A stretch of DNA of 64,000 bases from DTU064 sp045588245 (GCA_045588245.1 JAZNDW010000018.1:1-64000); one strand, 5' to 3'. Positions 7,575 through 16,408 are shown, counted from the first letter of the stretch. Notes: generated by a model from the sequence alone, not told the origin. Made by a program: numbers and translations.

Positions 7575-10037
7575 TTACACCTTTTTCGCAATCGTGACGG
7601 GTCCTTCGATTCCTGCGGAAACGTAGTCGCGGTCGTTTTCGAATATGGACTTGAAGCGGCGCTGCTCGCGTGCACGAGCTTCCGCTTCGGGCGAGCCGAG
7701 CACAGCCGCCGCATCGGCATTCAGAACCTCGATCGTCACGTCATGCTCGCCTGCACTGAGCGTCAGTTTTGCCGTATACGGTGCAAATACCACCTTCGCC
7801 GCCTCTTTACCGTCAACGGTGACTGTGGCGGCATAGCATATCCTGCCGAGCGACAGCCCGTATTCACCCGATTCGGGTACGTTCACCTTACATTTGTACG
7901 TCGTGATGCCCGTGTAGTCAACGGAATCGAACGCCCACGGGCTGCTGCCCATGTCGTACACAACACCGTCAGGGGTTTCTGCCGTCCAGCCGTAAAGCTC
8001 GCCGCACGGCACGTATCTGTCGGGTGTCACACCGCACGGCGACGCTGCCACACGGTACACACGCAGCTCAAGCGGTAGTAGCGACAGCGTATATCCGCCG
8101 TCGGCGTCGGGGAGCTCGTCGCGCCACGTAAGCGTTTCATAGTCAAAACGCTGTACGTACCCTTCTTTTCCGAACGACAAAGGTGAGATGTATTCGTGTT
8201 CCGATTCATTGTTGAAATAGTAGACGTCGCCAACGTCGTCGGTTCGTGTCGTAAGCGACACTCTGCCGCCGCTTTTGCGGATCGGAATGATCAAATCGAC
8301 GTATTCAGCGATATTTGACGGATGCGTGCAAACGGGGTGTCCGACAAATCCGTCGGCGGCGAAGCTGACAAAAATGAGCTTACAGCCGCGTGACGCGGCA
8401 AGCTTCAGCTTTTCGGCAACGTCCGAAGTGAATGCGCCGACGGCGGGCACGATCACGGTCTTGATCTTCTGCCCCGACGGCACAGAGAACGCGCCGTCCT
8501 CGTCAATGGGGGCTGACGTTATTACGTCATCCCAGATATAGTCAAAATCAAAGGGCGCGTAAAGAAGCGCCTCTACGGTTTCGTTTACCCATTCCCACGG
8601 CATGTGCAGACTGACTCTGTTCGGGCGCGCGGGCGGATATTCATTTGCAAGCTCACTTCGCGGCACGTAAACTGCAACACTTGCCGCAGGAGTTGATTCA
8701 TTCAGCAATTGATTCGTCGCGTTGACGCGGCGATTCACTTCTGCGGCATAATATTGGCTCACAGGATGTTTGAAATCGAGCGGAGATGCGTACCCGTGAC
8801 CGTTTACGATGTCGGGGTCCGCTATCATCAGATAGAATCTGTCGATTCCGCGGAGCGCCTGATATTCCATCGCCCATCTCATATAATCGGGTGTCAGGCA
8901 AAGTCCCGTTGCGGCGAAGCTCTCGCTCATCGCGTGAGCTTTGCCCGTCATTCGGCGGTATGAACCTGCAAAACGCGGAAAATCGGCTGTGTGATCGGGG
9001 CGTATCTGCGCCCAGATATAGTCAACTCCGGGGGAATCGTTAAACTTATTGTTTTTGAAAAAGTCACCGGAAACGGAATTGAGCGAACGGATGTCGTGAT
9101 CTAAGTCCTGATGACCGACGAGCTCAACGCCGTGCGAGTGGCACCATTCCGCCATTCCGCCGAAGAATGCCTCCGCCATGCGCGTCGTGCAAACGTCGCG
9201 CCAGTCGTCGCGCACACGACCGCCTCCGCCCGTCACGAGAAGCGGAAGCTTCTCTGTCGGATCGTAGCCTTTTTTCTCTATAAATTCATCTATTATGTCA
9301 AAGGTATACGGCAGCGGGAACGACAAAAACGGCTCGTCGTAGAAAAATCCCTTTATGGTTTTGCCGAAATATTCGGGCATTCTGCGGTAATACTCTTCGT
9401 GCATAACGGACAGAAGCTTCGCTATCGCCTCGCGGCAGAGCAGATCGAGCGTGCACTGCGTATCATCCTCGCTGTCGTGAACGAAAACACCGACGGTACG
9501 TGTGTTGTCATACTCCCACGTTGCCGCCACGAAGCGGCACCGGCGGTGCGTCGCCGTGTACGTCAGCTTTCCGTCAACGACGGGAATCACCTCGTATCCG
9601 CCGACGGGCGAGGCGAAAATATTGCGGTTGACGTGCCACGCGGCAGCGGCAAGCAGGTTCTTCGGTGCCGTGATAGACACCGTTTCGCCCTCTTCGACAA
9701 TAATATCGACGGCACAGTGGAGCTTTTTGCTTCGCCATTCGGGGTGTCCTGCCATCGTTTTACCTGCGGCTGTTCCCGTGGGGTATCCCCATTCGTCGAA
9801 GATCCAAACGTCGGTGCCGCGCGCCTCCGATTCGGCGCACGCATATTTAAGCCCATTCATGTAGCCCTCGATCCATCCGTCGATGTCCGTCGTCGGCGCG
9901 GCGGATTTGCCCTCCGCCGAAAATCCGGCATAACCGAGCTCGTCGAGCGTCTTGACGAAAAGACGCATCGCCGCCTCGTCATAGGTATCGCCAAACCCCG
10001 TGTGAAGTAACGGTGCATATTTGCGCTTCAGTTCCAT
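7575..10037 (-). CDS. GH106-like alpha-L-rhamnosidase
   Basis: This 820-residue protein lacks a signal peptide and is probably cytoplasmic. Near residue 80 the IFDEWGYPTGTAAG stretch resembles the conserved DEYGWPSG-type motif of GH106 and related glycosidases. A long (beta/alpha)8-like region follows (KGFFYDEPFL, GHQDLDHDIRS, AMSESFAATG), then a Rossmann-like beta-galactosidase-type middle domain and a C-terminal beta-sandwich. GH106 enzymes cleave alpha-L-rhamnose from rhamnogalacturonan and similar glycans. It sits between a cyclase-family gene and the CE12-like esterase. The exact substrate is inferred; the length is slightly below many GH106 proteins. Confidence 0.8.
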   Translation of the reverse strand: MELKRKYAPLLHTGFGDTYDEAAMRLFVKTLDELGYAGFSAEGKSAAPTTDIDGWIEGYMNGLKYACAESEARGTDVWIFDEWGYPTGTAAGKTMAGHPEWRSKKLHCAVDIIVEEGETVSITAPKNLLAAAAWHVNRNIFASPVGGYEVIPVVDGKLTYTATHRRCRFVAATWEYDNTRTVGVFVHDSEDDTQCTLDLLCREAIAKLLSVMHEEYYRRMPEYFGKTIKGFFYDEPFLSFPLPYTFDIIDEFIEKKGYDPTEKLPLLVTGGGGRVRDDWRDVCTTRMAEAFFGGMAEWCHSHGVELVGHQDLDHDIRSLNSVSGDFFKNNKFNDSPGVDYIWAQIRPDHTADFPRFAGSYRRMTGKAHAMSESFAATGLCLTPDYMRWAMEYQALRGIDRFYLMIADPDIVNGHGYASPLDFKHPVSQYYAAEVNRRVNATNQLLNESTPAASVAVYVPRSELANEYPPARPNRVSLHMPWEWVNETVEALLYAPFDFDYIWDDVITSAPIDEDGAFSVPSGQKIKTVIVPAVGAFTSDVAEKLKLAASRGCKLIFVSFAADGFVGHPVCTHPSNIAEYVDLIIPIRKSGGRVSLTTRTDDVGDVYYFNNESEHEYISPLSFGKEGYVQRFDYETLTWRDELPDADGGYTLSLLPLELRVYRVAASPCGVTPDRYVPCGELYGWTAETPDGVVYDMGSSPWAFDSVDYTGITTYKCKVNVPESGEYGLSLGRICYAATVTVDGKEAAKVVFAPYTAKLTLSAGEHDVTIEVLNADAAAVLGSPEAEARAREQRRFKSIFENDRDYVSAGIEGPVTIAKKV

Positions 10038-10074
10038 AATGTCCGCCTTTCTTTGTTTGTTCGGTTTGTTTTCG

Positions 10075-10659
10075 TTATATAATTCCGTCTATCAATACCG
10101 CGCGGCACGGCGCGCCCTCACATCCGCCGAGATTCAGCGGTGCTGAGAAGAGAAAATACTCCCCATCGGGCACGTCCGAAAGACGCAAGCCCTCAAGTAT
10201 CATGACCCCTGCACGCAAAAGCACCGTATGCACCCGCATCGGTGCATCGGGGTCGGACACGCTCTGCCCTTCAACTCCTATTAGCTTTATGCCTCGCTTA
10301 ATGAGATAGTCTGCGCCGTCCTCCGTTATGATGGCGTCACCGCGCAGGCACAGACGTTCATCCCCATCTCGGAGTATCGCCGAAAACGTATCTGCAGTAA
10401 CGTCGCCCGATACGGTACTGACGCGGCATTTGCCGATAAAACACTCAAGCGGTATTTTATCGACGGTGTCGCCGCCGTCGATAAAATGACGCGGCGCGTC
10501 TATGTGTGTGCCGTTATGGGCACACATCGTAAAGTTTGATAAAGCGTATACGTCACCTTTGACGTAGTCCTTCACTCTGTCGCAGGTCGGGGAGATATCG
10601 CCCTCATAGACGGCGCACGAAAAGACCTCCTGCGAAATATCGTATACTCTCACGGACAC
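10075..10659 (-). CDS. Cyclase-family (KynB-like) metal-dependent hydrolase
   Basis: This 194-residue protein carries the metal-binding motif HNGTHIDAPRHF (about residues 49-60), typical of the cyclase family that includes kynurenine formamidase and some polyketide cyclases. GVEGQSVSDPDAP is another family stretch. No tryptophan-degradation genes are nearby, so formamidase activity is not supported by context. It is the first gene of the operon with the GH106-like and CE12-like genes (37-base gap), so it may hydrolyse a lactone or amide formed from a sugar derivative. It starts at GTG, with GGAGG upstream. Confidence 0.85.
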   Translation of the reverse strand: MSVRVYDISQEVFSCAVYEGDISPTCDRVKDYVKGDVYALSNFTMCAHNGTHIDAPRHFIDGGDTVDKIPLECFIGKCRVSTVSGDVTADTFSAILRDGDERLCLRGDAIITEDGADYLIKRGIKLIGVEGQSVSDPDAPMRVHTVLLRAGVMILEGLRLSDVPDGEYFLFSAPLNLGGCEGAPCRAVLIDGII

Positions 10660-10690
10660 CTCCGTCCTAACCGTTGTTGCTTTTTTATTA

Positions 10691-10720
10691 AGTATATCAT
10701 AGAGTGCCGTCTGATTTCAA
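10691..10720 (-). promoter_or_regulatory. Promoter of the rhamnoside operon
   Basis: On the minus strand, TTGAAA (10720-10715) and an extended TGATATACT -10 (hexamer 10696-10691) are 18 bases apart, about 30 bases upstream of the cyclase gene. Confidence 0.75.
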
Positions 10721-10841
10721 TAAAATGCCCCGTGTTTGTTAAGCCTTTAATCAAAAAGTCTTTATTTTTTCACAAATACATGATATACTGAATAAACAAT
10801 AATCAACATCTCGGAATATGCCTGTGAAAGACCGTGTCAAT

Positions 10842-12737
10842 ATGAAAAAACTGATTTTATATATACTTCTTACCGTGGCGATCGCCGCTTCGCTTTCAGC
10901 CTCCGTCACCGCCGTTACAAAGGACGCGGAGGACATGATTTATAATTGCCTTTTATCTGCAACGGATGAAATAGACCTGACGGGCTATCAGCTCACAAGG
11001 GACGAGGTTTCCGATATTTTCGATAAGCTTCTGAACACGAAGCCTGACCTTTTCTTCGTTGAGCCCTCATATAATTTTACATACACAGAGGATGATATCG
11101 TCCTTACCATGCTGCCGAAATATAAATTTGTCGGCGACGCCCTTACAACGGCGAAGGATGAATATCACAGCTTTATTGATTCGGTCGCGGACGGTGTCCG
11201 CTTCGGCTGGAGCGACCTGCAAAAGCTCATTTATATTCACGATTATCTCGTACTGCATACGGAATATGATACAACTCTCACATATTCCGACGTCTATTCC
11301 ATTGCGCGCTACGGCATGGGCACCTGCGTTTCCTACACGCTTGCTTTCATGGCGGTCTGCGATGAACTCGGCATAAATTGCGACGTTGCCGAAAGCCCCG
11401 AAATGAACCACATCTGGAATGTCGTCGAGCTTGACGGTGAATGGTATCACATCGACGTGACGTGGGACGACATTGTGCCTAACCTTGACGGCCGCGTTCA
11501 GCATCTCAACTTCCTTTGCAGCGACGAAGCCATCATATACGCATCGCAGCAAGAACACGTAAACTGGACCACCGAGCACGTCTGCTCCTCAACAAAATAC
11601 GATTACGCCATGTGGACAAACGTTTTTACTCCGTTCGTCTACACGGGCGGTGACTGGTATGCCGTTGACGGCGAGGACTTCGCCCTTTACAGCTACGATT
11701 TCAGAGAGATGAGCCGTACCAAACTCGCCTCTATCAATACAGAATGGCCCGTGCCCGACTCTCCGGGATATCATTATGCCCTTGCCTACTCGGGAATCGG
11801 CGTATACGATAACTTCATCTACTATAATTCGCCCACAGCCATCTACTCCTATCACGTCGGCACCGGCGACTACGGCATCGTTCATATCCCCGAAACCGAC
11901 GGCGGCTCCATTTATCATTTCACCGTCGAAGACAACATCCTTTCATATAATATCGCCTCCTCTCCCACGTCTGACGACAGAAAATCGGGCGCGATCGATC
12001 TTGACACGGGGCTATCCGTTTACTCCGTAACGTACACGGCAGGCGGCGAGGTCTATGCTGTCCAGTATTATTATCCCGGCGACAAGATCACGACTCCGAA
12101 AGCTCCCAACGCAGGAGGTTTTGAGGGGTGGGAATCACTTCCCGAAACGATGCCTTCGGAAAATATTACCGTCGTTGCAATTTATTCATCCGACGGATGC
12201 ATACACGGAATGACTGAGGTTCGCACCGTCAAAGCACCGACGTGCACGACTCCGGGTACCGCCGAGGTCGTTTGCATCTATTGTGACGAAGTTCTCCTGA
12301 CAAGCACCGTCGAGCCCGCGCACACTCCCGGTGAGTGGCATATTCTGACCGAGCCTACCTGCTCGGTGGAGGGATTGCGCCGCGTAAGCTGTACCGTTTG
12401 CGGCGAAACGACGGGAGAAGAAAAATTAAAAACGACCGAGCACAGCTTCTCGAATCCCGTCACCGATGAGGACGGCACCGCCACGCGCACCTGCACCGTT
12501 TGCGGATACGTCGAGTCGGACGGTGATAACACGGATACCACCGACACAACCGACACAACGGATACCGAAACCGACACTTTCCCGGAAACAGACAGCGGCG
12601 ACAACACACCCGACGGTGACGGCAGCAACCCCGTTGCCATTTACATAATCGTCGTTATCTTCTCCGGTATCATCATCGCGGCACTCGTCTATCTGATCGT
12701 GCTCCGCAGCCAAAAGAATCCGCAGAAGCGGAAATGA
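10842..12737 (+). CDS. Surface transglutaminase-like protein with CxxC repeats
   Basis: This 631-residue protein has a signal peptide, a transglutaminase-like core with Cys162 (GTCVSYTLAF), His190 (NHIWNV) and Asp205 (HIDVTWDD), a long beta-rich middle, an InlB-type repeat (near 410-450) and a Cys-rich segment (about 455-560) with repeated C-x2-C pairs (CIYCDE, CTVCGE, CTVCGY). A Thr/Asp linker and a C-terminal membrane helix followed by a Lys/Arg tail come last. It is probably anchored outside the cell. The start at 10842 is preferred over ATG 10818 because GAAAG lies 11 bases upstream and the signal peptide begins there. The substrate is unknown. Confidence 0.82.
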   Translation: MKKLILYILLTVAIAASLSASVTAVTKDAEDMIYNCLLSATDEIDLTGYQLTRDEVSDIFDKLLNTKPDLFFVEPSYNFTYTEDDIVLTMLPKYKFVGDALTTAKDEYHSFIDSVADGVRFGWSDLQKLIYIHDYLVLHTEYDTTLTYSDVYSIARYGMGTCVSYTLAFMAVCDELGINCDVAESPEMNHIWNVVELDGEWYHIDVTWDDIVPNLDGRVQHLNFLCSDEAIIYASQQEHVNWTTEHVCSSTKYDYAMWTNVFTPFVYTGGDWYAVDGEDFALYSYDFREMSRTKLASINTEWPVPDSPGYHYALAYSGIGVYDNFIYYNSPTAIYSYHVGTGDYGIVHIPETDGGSIYHFTVEDNILSYNIASSPTSDDRKSGAIDLDTGLSVYSVTYTAGGEVYAVQYYYPGDKITTPKAPNAGGFEGWESLPETMPSENITVVAIYSSDGCIHGMTEVRTVKAPTCTTPGTAEVVCIYCDEVLLTSTVEPAHTPGEWHILTEPTCSVEGLRRVSCTVCGETTGEEKLKTTEHSFSNPVTDEDGTATRTCTVCGYVESDGDNTDTTDTTDTTDTETDTFPETDSGDNTPDGDGSNPVAIYIIVVIFSGIIIAALVYLIVLRSQKNPQKRK

Positions 12738-12752
12738 CAGTCAATAAAATAT

Positions 12753-12780
12753 AAAAAACGGCACGAAGGTGCCGTTTTTT
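12753..12780. terminator. Bidirectional terminator
   Basis: AAAAAACGGCAC pairs with GTGCCGTTTTTT around GAAG. It serves the transglutaminase gene on the plus strand and the convergent gene ending at 12791. Confidence 0.92.
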
Positions 12781-12790
12781 GTTATGCTTA

Positions 12791-13498
12791 TTATATTGTA
12801 CCCGTACCGTAAATGTCGTCGTTATCGTCATCATCGTCAGCGTCATCGTCGGTGTCATATAACTCACCTACGTAATGCGCAGCAGAAAATCCGACTTTCG
12901 CATCGTTGCCGCCATCGCCGTTTTCGTCCTCGTGCGAGAACTGTTCGATGATCTCGTTTATATTATTGATAAGATAATGCTGCATTTCTGCGCTGTATAC
13001 GTTTTGACGGTATACCTTTCCAACGGAGTCGGTCTTCCTGACGGTTTCAATGCCCGCGGCAATACCCTTTTCCGTTGCGCATCTTATGTGTCCTCCGCCG
13101 ACGGATTCCTCCACCGTAAGATAGCCCATTCTCACAAGACATTCCGCAAGCTTTCCGCCCGAAACGCCTCTCATCACCGACTGGTCGATGATCTCGTTTA
13201 TTCTTGCGGCAACGGTGTTTATGCCAACGGGTTCATCCGTGACCGTAACCCTTTGTTTATCATCATCCGAAAGATAAAACTTCTGTCTGCGGGAACGTGC
13301 TTCGCCGACGCTCCGTCTTTGACGGCGTTCGATCTCACTGCCGAGCACTCCCGAAATATATGAAAAGCATTTTTCAAAGCTTTCTCCCGTGATCTCGCAA
13401 TCAGGCATAAGCTCCTCGCCCGAAAGCGGGTTTATCCCGTTTGACAGACAATCCATGTAATACTTTGCGCGCCGCAAAATGTCTACTTCGTTTATCAT
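12791..13498 (-). CDS. Conserved clostridial hypothetical protein
   Basis: This 235-residue protein has no signal peptide or membrane segment. The N-terminal stretch AKYYMDCLSNGINPLSGEE resembles a widespread hypothetical protein of Clostridia whose members begin with a YxDxLANGINPLT-type motif and a CxFYVSDVL-like helix; here FEKCFSYISGVL. The middle has helices with GKLAECLVRMGYL that look like a small winged-helix-type fold, and the C-terminus is very acidic (TDDDADDDDDNDD). GGAGG precedes the ATG. Function is unknown; a nucleic-acid-linked role is only a thought from the basic/acidic layout. Confidence 0.7.
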   Translation of the reverse strand: MINEVDILRRAKYYMDCLSNGINPLSGEELMPDCEITGESFEKCFSYISGVLGSEIERRQRRSVGEARSRRQKFYLSDDDKQRVTVTDEPVGINTVAARINEIIDQSVMRGVSGGKLAECLVRMGYLTVEESVGGGHIRCATEKGIAAGIETVRKTDSVGKVYRQNVYSAEMQHYLINNINEIIEQFSHEDENGDGGNDAKVGFSAAHYVGELYDTDDDADDDDDNDDIYGTGTI

Positions 13499-13625
13499 AC
13501 GCCTCCGATATATACCTACCGTTAACGGATTTTTATTTGTAATGGCAATTTTATCACATATTTACCTTTAAGGCAAGCATATAAATGTTAATTCATTTTT
13601 GATTTTCAATTAAAATGGTGACAGC

Positions 13626-13673
13626 TCACAAATAATCGAAAAAATATCTATTATTTGTGAAAAATATCTATTA
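13626..13673 (+). repeat. Inverted and direct repeats upstream of carD
   Basis: TCACAAATAAT (13626-13636) and its exact complement (13650-13660) form an 11-base inverted repeat with a 13-base gap. In addition, AAAATATCTATTA occurs at 13641-13653 and 13661-13673, a direct repeat with a 20-base period, ending at the likely -35 position of the carD promoter. Confidence 0.75.
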
Positions 13674-13699
13674 CAAAATTCGACTTTTTGTGGTATAAT
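13671..13699 (+). promoter_or_regulatory. carD promoter
   Basis: An extended -10, TGGTATAAT (hexamer 13694-13699), has a poor -35 match, TTACAA (13671-13676), 17 bases upstream. Confidence 0.7.
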
Positions 13700-13751
13700 T
13701 AGTATAGTTTCATACGTTTGATGTGATTTTTGTTGAAAGGGGAACGTGATA

Positions 13752-14246
13752 ATGTTTTCGGTAGGCGAGCTTGTACTTTACGGAGCGGAAGGTGTTTGCA
13801 GAGTTGTCGGCATTGAAGATCTCGACCTGACAGGCGAGATGGCACCGTATTACCGTCTGGCGCCGGAATCGGACAAGTCATCCTGCATTTTTGTCCCCAT
13901 GAATAACAGCATCCTCACCCAAAGGATCAAGCCGCTCTTGTCAAAAGACGAGATCGAAGTGCTGGTCGCAGACAAAGAGCCTGCCGCAAACGTGTGGTGC
14001 GACAGCACAAATCTCCGCAAAAACCGCTATCACGAGATCGTCAACAGCGCAGACCGCAAGCGTCTTATCTCTCTTGTGCGCGAGCTCTATCTCCGCCGCA
14101 ACCACATGAAAGGCTCAGGACAGCGTTTTTCCGTCACCGACGAACATTATTTCAAGCTGGCACAGCGCATTCTTTACGACGAGTTTTCACGAGTGATCCC
14201 CCTGTCGCAGGATGAATTCCTCAATTATCTGATAAAAAACGAATAA
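13752..14246 (+). CDS. CarD-family transcription regulator
   Basis: The protein (164 residues) has the CarD/CdnL/TRCF RNA-polymerase-interacting domain at its N-terminus: FSVGELVLYGAEGVCRVVGI, then YYRLAP and IFVPMNN. A helical C-terminal half follows (LVRELYLRRN, AQRILYDEFSRV). CarD proteins bind the beta subunit of RNA polymerase and stabilise open promoter complexes, often at rRNA and stress promoters. The ATG at 13752 is preferred to GTG 13746 because GAAAGGGG ends about 9 bases before it. The gene has its own promoter with repeats, and a terminator, so it is a single-gene unit. Confidence 0.9.
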   Translation: MFSVGELVLYGAEGVCRVVGIEDLDLTGEMAPYYRLAPESDKSSCIFVPMNNSILTQRIKPLLSKDEIEVLVADKEPAANVWCDSTNLRKNRYHEIVNSADRKRLISLVRELYLRRNHMKGSGQRFSVTDEHYFKLAQRILYDEFSRVIPLSQDEFLNYLIKNE

Positions 14247-14253
14247 AGCACTT

Positions 14254-14287
14254 GCGAGTCCCTTGGTGGGACTCGCCTTTTTCTTTC
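14254..14287 (+). terminator. Terminator of carD
   Basis: GCGAGTCCC (14254-14262) pairs with GGGACTCGC (14268-14276), followed by a T-rich tract. Confidence 0.88.
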
Positions 14288-14366
14288 TCTTTTCTTTCTC
14301 TGCTCTTTCTTTTTGCGGCAATCTGTTATATAATTAAGTATAGATCAAAATCAAAGGAAGACTCTG

Positions 14367-15605
14367 ATGAATCACACCGATACGCTCATTGAGCTGTACG
14401 ACACAACGACGCATTTATATAATTCACTCGGCGTAATGCTTTTTCGCCCGCGCCGCGTGATCTTTCTTGTGCCCGAACACTCGGCACACATTTACCGTAA
14501 ATACGAGGAAGAATATAAGCGGATGTGGGCTCAGCACCGCTGTCTGCCCGATGAGACCGTCAGCGTTTTCACAGGCACCTCCGACATCATCAAGCTTGCC
14601 GAAACAATCCGCCGCTTCTGCGGCGAGAACACCGTTCTCGACGTTGAGGGCGGCACTCCCGAGCTTTACCTGGCGGCAGGATACGTTTGCGCTTCGAACT
14701 GTGAAGGGCTTTCCTGCGTCCGCGTTGACTTCCGCGACAAGCGACTCACCGAATACAAATACGAAAACGGAGCGATGAGGTCGGAGAACCGTTTTTTCAC
14801 CGAAGAAGAACGTCAAAGGCTCGTTATATCCGTTGACGAATGTATCCTCATCTACGGCGGACGCATCGTCCGCGATTCATATACGGAGCTTCTCCGCGGC
14901 GGCATGAGCCGCAAGGAGATTATCTCCGACGCGAAGCTTTTATGGGAGTCGGTTTGTCGTCCCGTCGGAAAGGATTGGAACGACATCGTCCCCGAAAAAT
15001 TTCACATTGACGATATAGATTGGCTGACCGTTTACACAAAGGATACCGAAACGGAAAACCCGACCGTCCGACGCGCCGTGGCGTCCTTGATAAAAACGAA
15101 TCTTTTACGAAAGACAAAGACTATAGGTTCAAAAACCTACTACAAATGTAAATCCCCGCTTGTTTTCAGTGCTTTACGCAAGGCGGGAGAGGCGCTTGAG
15201 CTTTACACGCTCTCCCTTGCCGCCTCCATTGACGGCGTCAACGACGCCCTTTCGGGCGTATGCATCACGTTTGACGACGGCGACAGCACGTCGGATAACG
15301 AGATCGACTGCATTTATATGCGCGACACGACTCCCGTTTTCGTTTCCTGCAAAAACGGTTACATCAGCTCCGACGAGCTTTATAAATTTTTCACGGTTTC
15401 AAAGCAATTCGGCGGTAACGAGCGTGTCAGCATCCTTGTGGCTCCGAACTTTTCTGATAACGCAAAGCGTTCAAAAAATCTGCGTGAGCGAGCCGATCTT
15501 TACGACATCAGCATGATCACCGACATGAGCGGCAAATCGTTTGCCGAGCTGACGGAGCTATTACGAAAGACAACCGACGAAAAGCTGAAGGATAAATGCA
15601 GCTGA
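14367..15605 (+). CDS. Card1-like CARF-nuclease (DUF1887 family), orphan
   Basis: This 412-residue protein looks like the DUF1887/Card1 group: an N-terminal Rossmann-like CARF domain (about 1-135) with TVLDVEGGTPELYLAAGY matching the GGT ligand loop, a winged-helix middle (about 215-275) and a C-terminal PD-(D/E)XK-type nuclease. Known Card1/Can2 enzymes are turned on by cyclic oligoadenylate from type III CRISPR systems and cut DNA and RNA. Here the nuclease core shows NEID (Asp314) and then PVFVSCKN, with Lys329 but Ser327 where ExK would place Glu. No cas gene or CRISPR array lies in the window. It appears to be a single-gene unit between terminators. Confidence 0.78.
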   Translation: MNHTDTLIELYDTTTHLYNSLGVMLFRPRRVIFLVPEHSAHIYRKYEEEYKRMWAQHRCLPDETVSVFTGTSDIIKLAETIRRFCGENTVLDVEGGTPELYLAAGYVCASNCEGLSCVRVDFRDKRLTEYKYENGAMRSENRFFTEEERQRLVISVDECILIYGGRIVRDSYTELLRGGMSRKEIISDAKLLWESVCRPVGKDWNDIVPEKFHIDDIDWLTVYTKDTETENPTVRRAVASLIKTNLLRKTKTIGSKTYYKCKSPLVFSALRKAGEALELYTLSLAASIDGVNDALSGVCITFDDGDSTSDNEIDCIYMRDTTPVFVSCKNGYISSDELYKFFTVSKQFGGNERVSILVAPNFSDNAKRSKNLRERADLYDISMITDMSGKSFAELTELLRKTTDEKLKDKCS

Positions 15606-15623
15606 CGTCTGTTCACCACGCAA

Positions 15624-15667
15624 AAACAGCCGAATACGGAAGTGTCCGTTTCGGCTGTTTATCTTTT
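15624..15667. terminator. Bidirectional terminator
   Basis: A long stem (15624-15634 with 15650-15660, continued by ACGGA/TCCGT inside) with an AGTG loop lies between the convergent Card1-like and LysM-CAP genes. Confidence 0.85.
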
Positions 15668-15681
15668 TGGGTCGCTTACCG

Positions 15682-16302
15682 TCAGCCGATGAACATCTGT
15701 GTCCAATAGCTGCCGTTCGATTCATAGCCGACGCCGATATATCTGAAGTTTGCGTTTAATATATTGGCGCGGTGTCCCGATGAATTCATCCATCCGTTGA
15801 CAACGGCTTCAGCGCTTTTGTAACCGCGTGCAATATTTTCGCCTGCGGTGCGATATGTAAGTCCGAAGCTTTTTATCATCTCAAAAGGCGTTCCGTAGGT
15901 CGGTGAGGTATGCGAAAAATAGCCGAGCGTGCTCATATCACGGCTTTTATATCTTGCAACTCGTGAAAGCTCCCAGTTTTCCGTGAGCGGAGACAGTCCG
16001 TAGTCGGCGCGGATCTCGTTTATAAGACGTACAACCTCACGTTCAAAGTCACGGCTTCCTTCCTCGGACGGTATGTATATGCTGTCGCCCGGATAAATGA
16101 GCGACGGATCTGCAATATGAACGTTTGCGGCGGCCAGCTCGGAAAGTCCGACTTCATATCGGCACGCTATTTTCCACATCGTATCACCGCGGACGACGGT
16201 ATACACCGTCGCCGCCGACGCGGTAACGGTCATTGATATCAGCACAAGAGCCGCAACAAATATAACTGTCAGTATTTTCGTCTTCTTTCTCTTCATTTTC
16301 AC
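15682..16302 (-). CDS. LysM and CAP domain secreted protein
   Basis: This 206-residue protein has a signal peptide (to about residue 30, TASAA), a LysM peptidoglycan-binding domain (about 32-77, YTVVRGDTMWKIA to YPGDSIYIP) and a CAP/SCP-like domain (about 88-206) with LINEIRADYGLSPL, YFSHTSP, GENIARG and SGHRANIL. These are YkwD-type proteins found on the surface of many Firmicutes and in spores; their biochemical role is not settled. CCTTTC-type pairing (GAAAGG) precedes the ATG. It is a single-gene unit. Confidence 0.92.
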   Translation of the reverse strand: MKMKRKKTKILTVIFVAALVLISMTVTASAATVYTVVRGDTMWKIACRYEVGLSELAAANVHIADPSLIYPGDSIYIPSEEGSRDFEREVVRLINEIRADYGLSPLTENWELSRVARYKSRDMSTLGYFSHTSPTYGTPFEMIKSFGLTYRTAGENIARGYKSAEAVVNGWMNSSGHRANILNANFRYIGVGYESNGSYWTQMFIG

Positions 16303-16408
16303 TTTCCTTTCTTCTTTTTATGGGGGGTGCCTTTGTCCCCCGCATATATAGGCTAACACGTCACCTTGAAGCAAGTCAATTATAACCTTTTGGTAACGTA
16401 AGATGTGC

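Noticed and set aside
9111..10010. A 299-codon open frame opposite the GH106-like gene
   Set aside because: It has no RBS or recognisable motifs and lies wholly within a well-supported gene.
13626..13673. CRISPR-like repeat near the Card1-like gene
   Set aside because: Only two copies of a 13-base repeat exist, with a 20-base period and no spacers; it fits a promoter operator, not an array.
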